Source: Candidatus Gastranaerophilales bacterium | GTDB lineage: Bacteria > Cyanobacteriota > Vampirovibrionia > Gastranaerophilales > Gastranaerophilaceae | Direction: 5' to 3' | Length of the DNA: 64,000 bases | Assembly: GCA_944325025.1 (NCBI GenBank) | Contig: CALUYN010000004.1 | Location: 1-64,000 of the forward strand | Shown here: positions 49,857-58,665 of the stretch, in pieces | Numbering within the stretch: the first letter of the stretch is position 1 | How the letters are laid out: the number at the start of each line of letters is the position of its first letter | The notes under the pieces: model-generated | Told to the model about the DNA's origin: nothing | Database searches by the model: none | What the model saw: the letters and a program-made list of their open reading frames with translations, nothing else | Position numbers and translations under genes: made by a program

Positions 49857-52829
49857 TTAAGCTGTCAGAGTAAATATCTGATAAATTTCTTCATCTGAAA
49901 GCTCAGTAATAATTTTTTCGCCTTCATAAACTGCAAGGTCTGCAAGCTCTTTTTTGGATTTTAGCATTTCATCAATTTTTTCTTCAAAAGTGCCAAGCGT
50001 AATCATACGGTGAACCATTACGTTTTTATCCTGTCCGATACGATAAGTTCTATCTGTTGCCTGATCTTCAACAGCAGGATTCCACCACAAATCATAGTGA
50101 ATAACATTTGTAGCACTTGTAAGGTTCAAACCTGTTCCGCCTGCTTTTAATGACAAGACCATAATTTTTGCGTCATCGTCGTTTTGGAATCGGTGAATTA
50201 AATCTTCTCTTTGCGGAACAGTCAAAGACCCGTGGAAAAATAACGGCTCTGTGTTACATTCATCAGGAATGACCTTGCATAAAATATCGCCCATTTCTTT
50301 ATACTGAGTAAAAATAAGAGTTTTTTCATTGTTATCAAGAATGCTCTGCACTGTTGAAATACATTTGTCCATTTTCCCCGACAATTCTTTACTCATTTCT
50401 CCGCCTTTTAAGAACTGATAAGGATGGTTACAAATCTGTTTCAGAGCCGTTATGAGTTTGAAGATATTGCCGCGTCTATTAATGCCGGTAAATCCTGAAA
50501 TTTTATCCATCATTTCATTAAGAGTTTTTTCATAAAGAACAGCCTGAGGTTTAGAAAGATAACAGTAATCGTTGATAACCATTTTTTCAGGCAGGTCTGT
50601 AATAACGTGCTTATCAGTTTTCAGACGTCTTAGAACAAAGGGAGATACAGACATTTTTAATTTTGCCGCACGCGAATTTTCCTTAAAACGCTCAATAGGT
50701 ATTGCATAACTTTTTTGGAATTCTCTCAATGTACCAAGATACCCCTGGTTAATAAAATCAAATATAGACCACAATTCAGTTAATCTGTTTTCTACAGGCG
50801 TACCTGTCATTGCTATTTTTATATCAGATTTAAGCATTTTTACTGCCAGAGTCTGCGCTGTATCAGGGTTTTTGATATTTTGAGCTTCGTCAACAATTAT
50901 CATACCCCATTCATTTTTCTTTAATTCTTCAACATCAATTCGCATAATAGCATATGTTGTAAGAATTACATCGTGTTTTAAATCAAGTTTTCTTTCTGCC
51001 CCGTGGTATATAACAGCATCTAAAGAAGGAGCGAACATCTGCAATTCTTTCATCCAGTTACCCATCAACGTTGTGGGACAAATAACAAGAACTGGTTTAT
51101 CAAGTTTATTTTCTTCCTTCAGTTTTAAGATTAAACTAATAACCTGAATTGTTTTACCTAACCCCATATCATCTGCCATACAGGCGCCAAAACCCTTTGA
51201 TATATTTGTCCAGAGCCACTTCAACCCTGTTTGCTGATACGGCCTTAGTTCACCGTTCAAAGATTTAGGAACAGAAACTTCTACAGGCTTATTAAAGTCT
51301 TGTATAACCTTAGCAAATGCTTCATCGTAATCAAAATCATACTGAGCCAATTGACCAGACATTGAAGCGTGGATAAGCTCCATTCTTGTCATTGATTTTA
51401 GATTAGCCTTTGCAATCTGCTCAAATAATTTTTTAGTATCTTCTTTATCAACAAGAACATATTTATTTTTATATTTAATAAGCCCGTTTTGCCCTTCAAC
51501 AAGTTTATTAAATTCTTCTACAGATAATTTATCATTTCCGATAGCAATTTCGTAAGAAAAGTCTAAAATATCGTCAAGAGATATTTTCGAAGAAGAATTG
51601 TTGTTGAAAATATCAGCAAGTTCTTTAGAACGTGAAGTTTTTACTTTAGCATTTATTGATGCTCTTGGAACAACAATATTTGTCAGCTCTTTTGGCAATA
51701 TAACTTCAATTTGAGCCTTTTGAAGATAATAAGCAGTCTTTGTTATAATTTGATAAACCTGGTTTAAGTCTAAATCAAGATATAATTTATCTTCATCTTC
51801 AAATAAATCTTCAAGCTCAGGCATATATCTTATTGCATAATTAAGCTGTTTTTCCACAATTCTCGCGATATCAGATGAATTTGCGCCAAAAACTTCTTCA
51901 TCAGTGTATAATCTGTCAACAAGGACATCTTCACCGGTTTTTCTGTTTTTAATATGCACTTTTAGCCTGAAAAGCTCCTGATCTTCAAGTTTATCAATCT
52001 TGAAGAAAGGAATCACATCATATTTACCGAGATAAAGTTCGTCAAACCACTGAGCAAAGCTTTCTGCAATATCATGTCCCTTCATTACGGCACGCTGCTC
52101 AAGGTCTTTTATCATATAAGTACCGGACTTTACGTCCTTAAACTTATATGCTTTTATCCCCAAAAATTTATAAATCACATAGTTTAAATAATTATAAATA
52201 AAATCATTGATAAAGTTTTTAGGTTTTTCCCCTTTTATAAATAAATCGTCAGGGATATTTTCTTCAAACATATTTATAATACGCGCAAGCTGCTGAGAAT
52301 TGATAATAGGCTCATATACAATTCTGAACATTGTACCGTGTTTTTTGATTGTCGGGATAAAATACAGTTTTTCAATAAGCTTCATCACAAAATATGTAAG
52401 CTTATTGAGATAAATAAATGTCGGAGTTAGAGCTTCTAAATCAACTACATTGCCAAAACCGCCGAAATAATCCATAACAAGATCTAAATTCATTGAATAT
52501 CCGACCTTGTCGTCCATAACCTCTGATCTGAAGCGGAAAAGTGAACCTTTTGATTTCAGGTAATACTGGAAATTATTTGTCGGAGTAACAAAAAACGAAA
52601 GCTTGTCATTATTGTTAATAAGATAAAAATTTGTATTCCTTGCAGGCGCATTAGGACTTAAAAACACTCCTGCAAACTCATCTTCTACAGTCTGATATAT
52701 CAAACTCAGAGTATAGCGAAAATCCTTATTCTTAAAACCGTCAGGGTTTTCCGAAAGATTAAAAAATAATTCATCTACATTATTCTTTTTAAATGAAAAA
52801 TCTATATCCAAGTTATTTATATCAGCCAT
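49857..52829 (-). CDS. SNF2-family helicase
   Basis: 990 residues. Seen: a long N-terminal bacterial-SNF2 region (about 1-530), Walker A DDMGLGKT (about 550), DEAQNIKN (motif II), MTGTPVENRLTELWSIFDF (motif III), and the C-terminal helicase part with SLKAGGTGLNLTSA and DRTYRIGQDKNV. It would use ATP to move on duplex DNA or strip proteins. The SWIM zinc finger found in some relatives is not evident. No partner genes nearby. Confidence 0.93.
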   Translation of the reverse strand: MADINNLDIDFSFKKNNVDELFFNLSENPDGFKNKDFRYTLSLIYQTVEDEFAGVFLSPNAPARNTNFYLINNNDKLSFFVTPTNNFQYYLKSKGSLFRFRSEVMDDKVGYSMNLDLVMDYFGGFGNVVDLEALTPTFIYLNKLTYFVMKLIEKLYFIPTIKKHGTMFRIVYEPIINSQQLARIINMFEENIPDDLFIKGEKPKNFINDFIYNYLNYVIYKFLGIKAYKFKDVKSGTYMIKDLEQRAVMKGHDIAESFAQWFDELYLGKYDVIPFFKIDKLEDQELFRLKVHIKNRKTGEDVLVDRLYTDEEVFGANSSDIARIVEKQLNYAIRYMPELEDLFEDEDKLYLDLDLNQVYQIITKTAYYLQKAQIEVILPKELTNIVVPRASINAKVKTSRSKELADIFNNNSSSKISLDDILDFSYEIAIGNDKLSVEEFNKLVEGQNGLIKYKNKYVLVDKEDTKKLFEQIAKANLKSMTRMELIHASMSGQLAQYDFDYDEAFAKVIQDFNKPVEVSVPKSLNGELRPYQQTGLKWLWTNISKGFGACMADDMGLGKTIQVISLILKLKEENKLDKPVLVICPTTLMGNWMKELQMFAPSLDAVIYHGAERKLDLKHDVILTTYAIMRIDVEELKKNEWGMIIVDEAQNIKNPDTAQTLAVKMLKSDIKIAMTGTPVENRLTELWSIFDFINQGYLGTLREFQKSYAIPIERFKENSRAAKLKMSVSPFVLRRLKTDKHVITDLPEKMVINDYCYLSKPQAVLYEKTLNEMMDKISGFTGINRRGNIFKLITALKQICNHPYQFLKGGEMSKELSGKMDKCISTVQSILDNNEKTLIFTQYKEMGDILCKVIPDECNTEPLFFHGSLTVPQREDLIHRFQNDDDAKIMVLSLKAGGTGLNLTSATNVIHYDLWWNPAVEDQATDRTYRIGQDKNVMVHRMITLGTFEEKIDEMLKSKKELADLAVYEGEKIITELSDEEIYQIFTLTA

Positions 52830-52857
52830 ATATTTCCAATCTAATTTATTTTATTAA

Positions 52858-52885
52858 TTGGCAGATGCCAAACGACATCTGCCAA
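52858..52885 (-). terminator. Hairpin after gpmI
   Basis: A 10-bp perfect stem, TTGGCAGATG with CATCTGCCAA, 6 bp after the gpmI stop on the minus strand. The tract after it is AT-rich but not T-rich, so it may end or only stabilise the transcript. Confidence 0.5.
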
Positions 52886-52890
52886 ACTAT

Positions 52891-54417
52891 CTATTTAATC
52901 AAAGAATCGCAATCCATTTCAGCAGGCTTTGGAATGCCCATAAGCTCTAAAACAGTAGGAGCAATATTGCATAAAGCGCCGTCATCTTTTAACTGCAAAC
53001 TTTTGGGAGCATTTATAAGAACAAACGGAACTTTGTTAGTAGTATGGGCAGTCTGTGGTTTTCCTGTATCAGGGTTTACCATAACTTCCGAATTACCATG
53101 GTCAGCTGTCAAAAGCATTACAATATTATTTTTAATGCATGCATCTGCAATTTTACCAACACACTCATCAACGACATGGCATGCTTTCTCAGCAGCTTCC
53201 AGAACGCCTGTATGACCAACCATATCAGGGTTTGCAAAGTTTACTAAGATAAATCCGTATTCAGGATTTTCAATTGCTTTTAACACGTTTTCGCAAACTT
53301 CCGGCGCGCTCATCTCTGGCTGCATATCGTATGTTGGAACCTTTGGAGAAGGGACAAGCACACGTGTTTCATGCGGCTGAGGCTCATCAATTCCGCCGTT
53401 AAAGAAGAATGTAACGTGTGCATATTTTTCTGTTTCTGCGGTTCTGAATTGTTTTACGCCGTTAGCTTCTAAGACATCGCCTAAAATATTTACAAGATGT
53501 TCTTTCGGGAAAGCAACAGGGAAAGTAAAGTCCTCATTATAGCTTGTCATTGTAACATAACACAGGTTTTTAAGAACTTTCTTTCTTTCAAATCCGTCAA
53601 AATCTGTAAAATTAAGAGCCTTAGAAATTTCTCTTGCCCTGTCAGGTCTGTAGTTAAAGAAAATAATAGCATCATTGTCATGAATTCTAGATTCTTCACC
53701 GCCAATAACTGTCGGAAGAACAAATTCATCATTGTCGCCGCGGGCATAAGAAGCTTTAACCCCCTCGCAAGCAGTAGGAGCTTTTTCACCTTCACCTAAC
53801 AGCAATGCATTGTAACCTTTTTCTACCCTGTCCCAACGATTATCTCTGTCCATTATATAATAACGGCCTATAATTGTTGCAACAGGAGGTAATCCGTATT
53901 TTTTCAACTCATCTTCAACAGGCTGAATAAATGTGCAGGCACTTTGAGGAGGTGTGTCACGACCGTCCAAAAATGCGTGTACATAAACTTTTTTCAATCC
54001 ATTATCTGCCGCCATTTTTATTAAGGCCAACAAATGGTCTAAAGAAGAATGAACACCGCCTGTTGAAACAAGACCGAAAATATGCAAAGCTGAATTATTT
54101 TCTTTAGCGTGGTTTATAGCCATCATAAAGCGTTCATTTTTAAAGAATGAGCCGTCTTTTATTGCTCTGTTAATTCTTGATAAATCCTGATGAACAACAC
54201 GTCCTGCACCTAAGTTCAAGTGTCCGACTTCGCTGTTGCCCATCTGGCCTTCCGGCAGTCCAACATACTGACCGTCAGCATGAATTGATATTGTCGGATA
54301 TTCTTTTTCCAACCTGTCAACGTGAATAGGGTGAGCAAGCTTTGTTGCATCATATTCGGGGTGATTTTTACTTATTCCCCAACCATCCATAATACATAAT
54401 AATACTCTCTGTGTCAT
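52891..54417 (-). CDS. gpmI: Cofactor-independent phosphoglycerate mutase
   Basis: 508 residues, usual length. Interconverts 3- and 2-phosphoglycerate using two Mn ions. Seen: IMDGWG (metal Asp), QMGNSEVGH with the phosphorylated Ser62, HAFLDGRDTPP, FFNYRPDRAREISKA, and ADHGNSEVM with HTTNKVP near the end. The structured RNA at 54508-54645 lies upstream on the same strand. Confidence 0.95.
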   Translation of the reverse strand: MTQRVLLCIMDGWGISKNHPEYDATKLAHPIHVDRLEKEYPTISIHADGQYVGLPEGQMGNSEVGHLNLGAGRVVHQDLSRINRAIKDGSFFKNERFMMAINHAKENNSALHIFGLVSTGGVHSSLDHLLALIKMAADNGLKKVYVHAFLDGRDTPPQSACTFIQPVEDELKKYGLPPVATIIGRYYIMDRDNRWDRVEKGYNALLLGEGEKAPTACEGVKASYARGDNDEFVLPTVIGGEESRIHDNDAIIFFNYRPDRAREISKALNFTDFDGFERKKVLKNLCYVTMTSYNEDFTFPVAFPKEHLVNILGDVLEANGVKQFRTAETEKYAHVTFFFNGGIDEPQPHETRVLVPSPKVPTYDMQPEMSAPEVCENVLKAIENPEYGFILVNFANPDMVGHTGVLEAAEKACHVVDECVGKIADACIKNNIVMLLTADHGNSEVMVNPDTGKPQTAHTTNKVPFVLINAPKSLQLKDDGALCNIAPTVLELMGIPKPAEMDCDSLIK

Positions 54418-54507
54418 AATCTTAGTCCTCTATTTATATTTCCTTTTAAAAGGATATTAACAAGAACATAAAGCAATTACAAGAGAAAAAATTATAAACA
54501 AACAAAT

Positions 54508-54645
54508 AAAAAAGCCCTGCACGAATGTGATTTTGTTGCCTGCGTGGTCTCGCAGGTGGGTGAACGCCCCGGATTATCCGTTTCCCGCTGGCGATTTGTA
54601 ATCGGCGGGTATACTTCACATCCTGTCGGAGTCAATTCTCCCTTT
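54508..54645 (-). ncRNA. Structured RNA of unknown class (strand favoured by a T run)
   Basis: The 318-bp gap before gpmI holds a GC-rich block in AT-rich surroundings. A closing helix ATGTGA/TCACAT (54525-54530, 54616-54621) encloses CCTGCG/CGCAGG (54539-54556), CGGA/TCCG (54570-54580) and a two-part stem CCCGC/GCGGG with CGATT/AATCG (54584-54609). On the minus strand it ends GCAGGGC then six T (54513-54508). On that strand CCTGCG can pair either with CGCAGG or with TGCAGG just before the T run, a possible attenuator. It could be an independent RNA or a gpmI leader. I do not recognise the class; 6S RNA was considered but the multiloop does not fit well. Confidence 0.55.
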
Positions 54646-54735
54646 TAAAATAAATGTAGGAACAAAATGAGCATCCGTACAGAGCTAATACATTATAACA
54701 TGTATATATTATTAATTCAATATTATTCTAATGGC

Positions 54736-55428
54736 TTATTTTGAATATTTATTTGCACCAAAATAAAAACCGATATAGAGTGATAAAAGAATAATTGCAA
54801 TCGGATTAAATATAATCAAATTAGCATTATCAGGATAAAATACGTTTAATAAAGCTGTAAAAACAGCCAGAGCTAACGCTGTAACAGTAAATTTTAATGT
54901 ACTTTTTTTCATTTTTACGACCTTTACATTATGAGATATATTTACATCCCGCATAGAATCAACATTTGAAAGACTCATTGCTTTATCATAAATTGTTTGA
55001 GAAATTTGACCATTTTCAAGCAGATGTTTGCATGACCTTTCATAAGCTTTGTTAAGCTGCACTTCTACAAGTTGTAACATCCTGTCTTCAGAAAGATTGC
55101 TTAAAGCAGCCTCTCTAGTCATTTCAAAAGCTACAAAAGCAAGTTTCTGCAATATTGTTTCATGATAATTTTCAGGTATCCCCGAGCGCAGCAAATCAAC
55201 ATATTTGTGGAAAGTCCATTCAGAAATTATCTGGGTAAGCATCTTTGCAGTATCAGAGTTTTCAATGGTATCATCTTTTGAAAAAGCTTCTCCCGCGATA
55301 TAAGTAAAATTATAAATTTTATCAAGAAATTCTTTCTTATGCTTTAATGCAATATCTTCCGGCATAACACCTTCAGCCTGTTTAGTCAAATCTTTAGCAA
55401 AGCCTTTATAATCAAATGTAGCTACCAT
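54736..55428 (-). CDS. Hypothetical protein with two C-terminal membrane helices
   Basis: 230 residues, no family recognised. Residues 1-165 are soluble and helical (charged, with repeated LS/ENL-type helices). Two hydrophobic helices follow (about 177-197 and 202-225), with a basic stretch KVVKMKKST just before them, so the protein probably sits as a hairpin with its N-terminus in the cytoplasm. Start preceded by AAAGGAGGGTTTT, a strong ribosome site. No promoter identified. Confidence 0.8.
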   Translation of the reverse strand: MVATFDYKGFAKDLTKQAEGVMPEDIALKHKKEFLDKIYNFTYIAGEAFSKDDTIENSDTAKMLTQIISEWTFHKYVDLLRSGIPENYHETILQKLAFVAFEMTREAALSNLSEDRMLQLVEVQLNKAYERSCKHLLENGQISQTIYDKAMSLSNVDSMRDVNISHNVKVVKMKKSTLKFTVTALALAVFTALLNVFYPDNANLIIFNPIAIILLSLYIGFYFGANKYSK

Positions 55429-55484
55429 AAAACCCTCCTTTAACTATTATACCATGCCGTTTATTTATAGGCAAGCTTTAAACA

Positions 55485-57656
55485 TTAATTCATTTTCAAA
55501 GTTTGCATAGCAAGTTTTGCGGCACTGTCAGCCCTCAGCATTGCCTGATCAGCGGCAGATGTATCTTCCTGCTGATTTACAATTTGAACGCCTACTGGTG
55601 AAGGAATATATGTCCTAACAGGTTCCGGCGGAATATTATTATTTGAATTAACAGTTTGAGTTGTCGAAGATGTTGTTGTCGTGCTGTTTTTATATTTGTT
55701 CAGTAAATTTGTATTACTCTGACCCTGTTGTGACGCAGTTGTAGTAGTCCGGGTTGTTGTAGTCTGCTGAAGAGGCTGTTGGGGCTGCTGCTGTAACTGC
55801 GGAGGCAGTTGAGTTTGCTGAGGCTGCTGTTCCTGAGGTTTTTCTTTACCTTCATCAAGCAGTGAGTTTTTAGGTTTACCGAATATTAAATGCGAGCCTT
55901 TCACGGCAAGTTTACTTAAGAACGGCAGAATAATCATCATACCGAGAACAATTCTCATCGGATAACCTGCCATTTGCTTAATACCGAATTTCGGATGATG
56001 CCATAAATCTTTTAGCTTGTTCCAAACACCCTTACGGTAAGTTTTTACACCGTCTTTCATTACACCGATATCTTTTTTATCATAAGGTCTGATTTGTTCA
56101 AGTCCGACTGTTACTATGCGGCCTATTTTTTTGAACAGTTTTGTAATCGGATTTTTAACACCTGCATTCAATTCTTTTTGCAGAGCTTTTTTGCTTGCTT
56201 TCCATTCAGCCTTATTTGCAAATCCGCCTGACATAGCTTTCATATTATGAGCTTTTAAATGTGCACGATAAGCTTCAACCTGCTGTTTTGTCATCCCTGC
56301 ATACTGAAGTCCGCCTACACTGTGCATCAACTTAATCGCCATCGGCATAGCAACGAAGAAAGCGATCATTTCAGTGAAACGTTCTGCAAATGACTTCATT
56401 TTTTCGCTGGCACCTTCTGCTTTCATACTCTTATAAAGAACATCTGCAAAGTAAAATGCCTGCATTAAGGCTACGAGCTTGCCGCCTGCAACTCTGTTTG
56501 TTGCACCTTCCAGAATAATATTTGTATATTTATTCAAAAATCTGCCAAGAGCTGACTTTGGAATTTTATTCAGCAAACCTGCTTTTTGCAGCGCCTGTTT
56601 ATATTCAGGATGTGCATTCAAATCCATATTGCCTATTGAAGCTGCCATTTTATTAGTAAATTCAGATCCATAAACATCACGGTTTAAAAACTTTCGCTGT
56701 AACCAGTTTAGCACACCTTTTTTATGAAGATATGCGCGTGAGAGCATCTTTGGATTAGCTTGAGAAGAAACTTCAATTATTTTGGCCGGATTATTGTGAA
56801 TGTTTGCTTTTATTTTTTCAAGGTCTTTAAAATCAACACAGCCCCACTCAAATGCTTTCATATCATTTAATTTTGCAATCCGGTCTTTTGCACTGAGTTT
56901 TGCAAAATCATCAATTGCTTTATTTAGAGCACTGCCATTTAATTGAGTGCCTCTGCTGTATTTTGACAAACATTCAAATTCGGCTTTTTGTAAAATTAAT
57001 TCACGAGCTTCTTTTGTTGTTGCACTATCAAAAGCTTTCTTAAATTTTGTAATATCATCAGCTTCTGCACCATAACGGACTAAATCATCCAGAGAAGAAG
57101 ACTGTTTTAAAAAGCTTTCTGCTACCTGCGGGTAATCACCGCCAAAAAATCCTAGCATACCGTCTGCCTGAGTTAATACCATCGAATTTTCAGGTCTAGA
57201 TGGAGTATATGCCATAGCACGCGTAATTTTAAATCTATCTATAATATTTTTTCTAAAAAATGATTTAAAACTCTTAAATCCATTATTAATTGATTGCCCG
57301 AAACTAGACTTTCCAAATGCACTATTTTTTACGCGGCTTGTAACATCATCCCCGAACTGCCCTATTTTGTGATAAATAGTCTTATCATAATCCCCTCTTG
57401 TTTTTTCAGCAAACTTATCCATACCTTTTGCTATGGCAAACCAGGAAGGTATAGCAAGCAATCCTGTATACATCATACCTTTAGGGTCGTCTGTAGTTTC
57501 TGTCACCCTGCTGCTGACATAGCTGTCCTGAACATTTTGCTTTAATAATTCAGGATTAACAGCCTGCATAGGCACCTGTCCGCCCTGTGCGGACGTAGGA
57601 TTTACCGCCTGAAACTGCAGATTTTGCTGTGGATTGTTTACATTGTTTTCGAGCAT
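55485..57656 (-). CDS. Large lineage-specific membrane protein, Gln-rich C-terminus
   Basis: 723 residues from the ATG at 57656 (AGGAATATT before it); the frame stays open upstream but that part overlaps the divergent promoter. Seen: a Gln/Asn/Pro-rich N-terminus (1-40), GMMYTGLLAIPSWFAIAKGMDKF (about 57-80, hydrophobic), helical segments (about 85-410), two hydrophobic stretches (about 430-445 and 465-485), a basic region (about 510-600), a membrane helix MRIVLGMMIILPFLSKL (about 590-610) and a Gln/Thr/Ser-rich tail (about 625-723). No family recognised. It shares the HLR1 site with the divergent 57826 gene. Confidence 0.75.
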   Translation of the reverse strand: MLENNVNNPQQNLQFQAVNPTSAQGGQVPMQAVNPELLKQNVQDSYVSSRVTETTDDPKGMMYTGLLAIPSWFAIAKGMDKFAEKTRGDYDKTIYHKIGQFGDDVTSRVKNSAFGKSSFGQSINNGFKSFKSFFRKNIIDRFKITRAMAYTPSRPENSMVLTQADGMLGFFGGDYPQVAESFLKQSSSLDDLVRYGAEADDITKFKKAFDSATTKEARELILQKAEFECLSKYSRGTQLNGSALNKAIDDFAKLSAKDRIAKLNDMKAFEWGCVDFKDLEKIKANIHNNPAKIIEVSSQANPKMLSRAYLHKKGVLNWLQRKFLNRDVYGSEFTNKMAASIGNMDLNAHPEYKQALQKAGLLNKIPKSALGRFLNKYTNIILEGATNRVAGGKLVALMQAFYFADVLYKSMKAEGASEKMKSFAERFTEMIAFFVAMPMAIKLMHSVGGLQYAGMTKQQVEAYRAHLKAHNMKAMSGGFANKAEWKASKKALQKELNAGVKNPITKLFKKIGRIVTVGLEQIRPYDKKDIGVMKDGVKTYRKGVWNKLKDLWHHPKFGIKQMAGYPMRIVLGMMIILPFLSKLAVKGSHLIFGKPKNSLLDEGKEKPQEQQPQQTQLPPQLQQQPQQPLQQTTTTRTTTTASQQGQSNTNLLNKYKNSTTTTSSTTQTVNSNNNIPPEPVRTYIPSPVGVQIVNQQEDTSAADQAMLRADSAAKLAMQTLKMN

Positions 57657-57678
57657 AATATTCCTATTTTCCCCTATA

Positions 57679-57743
57679 TAAATATAAAAACAAAATTTAG
57701 AAATTAATTGCCTTAAAAAAATATATGTAAAGAAATGTAACAA
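57679..57743 (-). promoter_or_regulatory. HLR1 promoter G, for the 57656 gene
   Basis: On the minus strand: GTTACATT-TC-TTTACATA (within 57724-57742, perfect HLR1), then GGCAATT (57712-57706), then TTGTTTTTATATTTA (57693-57679) at the usual 19-nt phase. The HLR1 repeat is shared with the divergent promoter D. Confidence 0.65.
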
Positions 57744-57790
57744 GTTTAGCTGTTTGTGAAATTCAATACTTTTTATATACTTTATATATA
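57725..57790 (+). promoter_or_regulatory. HLR1 promoter D, for the 57826 gene
   Basis: ATGTAAAGAAATGTAACAA (57725-57743), TGAAATT (57757-57763, 5 of 7 with AGCAATT) and TATACTTTATATATA (57776-57790). The last two keep the 19-nt phase. On the other strand the first block is a perfect HLR1 double repeat, which also serves promoter G. Confidence 0.65.
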
Positions 57791-57825
57791 CATCAGAAGT
57801 AAATAAGAAGAATGAGAGGCATAAA

Positions 57826-57990
57826 ATGGCAGTTGCAAATTTGAAAAAAATTGATGACAAATTAAAAAGCATTTATGAAAATGAAGTAACAGTCAACAAT
57901 AATCAGCCGTTTGAAGATCGTTCAGAATTATTATTTGCACAGATGAATTTCATCGCAATGGCAAACAAACAAGCTTTACATTTAATCTAA
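57826..57990 (+). CDS. 54-residue hypothetical protein
   Basis: A small protein starting MAVANLKKIDDKLKSIYEN and ending ANKQALHLI. It is helical with a polar middle (VTVNNNQPFEDRSE). Start preceded by GAGAGGCATAAA, a good ribosome site, and by promoter D. It has its own terminator at 58030. No family recognised; its promoter links it to the large envelope genes. Confidence 0.75.
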   Translation: MAVANLKKIDDKLKSIYENEVTVNNNQPFEDRSELLFAQMNFIAMANKQALHLI

Positions 57991-58029
57991 TAATTTAACT
58001 CCAATTAATTTTTCCCCTACAAATTTTTC

Positions 58030-58061
58030 ACCTGATTTCATTCCCGAAATCAGGTTTTCTT
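58030..58061 (+). terminator. Terminator after the 54-residue gene
   Basis: ACCTGATTTC pairs with GAAATCAGGT around a 6-base loop, followed by TTTCTTT. Confidence 0.8.
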
Positions 58062-58080
58062 TATGTGATATAATTCGGAT

Positions 58081-58665
58081 ATGAAACTTTGCATATTTTC
58101 AGGCACATTTAATCCCATACATATTGCACACCTTAAAATGGCAGAATATGTATTAAACAATTTCGGATTTGATAAAATACTTTTTATTCCGGCCTATAAA
58201 CCTCCGCATAAAAACTATAATCCTGATATGAGTGTACACCGCTACAATATGGTTAAGCTTGCAATTAAAGATAATCCGCATTTCGAAATATCAGATATAG
58301 AATTTAAGCGTGAGGGCAAGTCATATACATACGATACAATTCTTGAACTTTATAAAAAATATAATCCTGAAGGCAAAATTAATCTCATTATAGGCACGGA
58401 CGCCTTCAAGCAGATTGAAACCTGGTATGAAGCTGAAAAATTAAAAAAACTTGTTGATTTTATTGTTTTTGTACGGGAAAATGATAAAGTGGATTTGTCG
58501 GAGCTGAAATTGAAAGGTTACAATTTCCGATTTGCAAAAATGGAATTTATTGATATTTCATCAACCGCACTAAGAGATAGAATTAAAAACAATAAACCGC
58601 TAGCAGATTTTGTTGTTAAGGAAGTTGAGGATTACATAAAAGAAAATGGATTATACAGAAATTAA
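58081..58665 (+). CDS. nadD: Nicotinate-nucleotide adenylyltransferase
   Basis: 194 residues. It makes deamido-NAD from NaMN and ATP. Seen: FSGTFNPIHIAHL (6-18) with the HxxH-type nucleotide motif, the middle ELYKKYNPEGKINLIIGTDAF and the ISSTALRDRI motif. Overlaps yqeK by 20 bp, so the pair is co-translated. Confidence 0.95.
   Translation: MKLCIFSGTFNPIHIAHLKMAEYVLNNFGFDKILFIPAYKPPHKNYNPDMSVHRYNMVKLAIKDNPHFEISDIEFKREGKSYTYDTILELYKKYNPEGKINLIIGTDAFKQIETWYEAEKLKKLVDFIVFVRENDKVDLSELKLKGYNFRFAKMEFIDISSTALRDRIKNNKPLADFVVKEVEDYIKENGLYRN

Noticed and set aside
54508..54645. 6S RNA
   Set aside because: There is a plausible closing stem, but three separate hairpins in a multiloop and only about 138 nt do not fit the long rod of 6S RNA. 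Left as unclassified.
54508..54645. Glutamine riboswitch (glnA type)
   Set aside because: CGUUCACCC resembles the start of its core but the GGAAGUAGG partner is absent.
55640..55850. Gln/Thr repeats in the 723-residue protein as a CRISPR or tandem repeat
   Set aside because: Irregular low-complexity coding sequence without constant unit or spacers.
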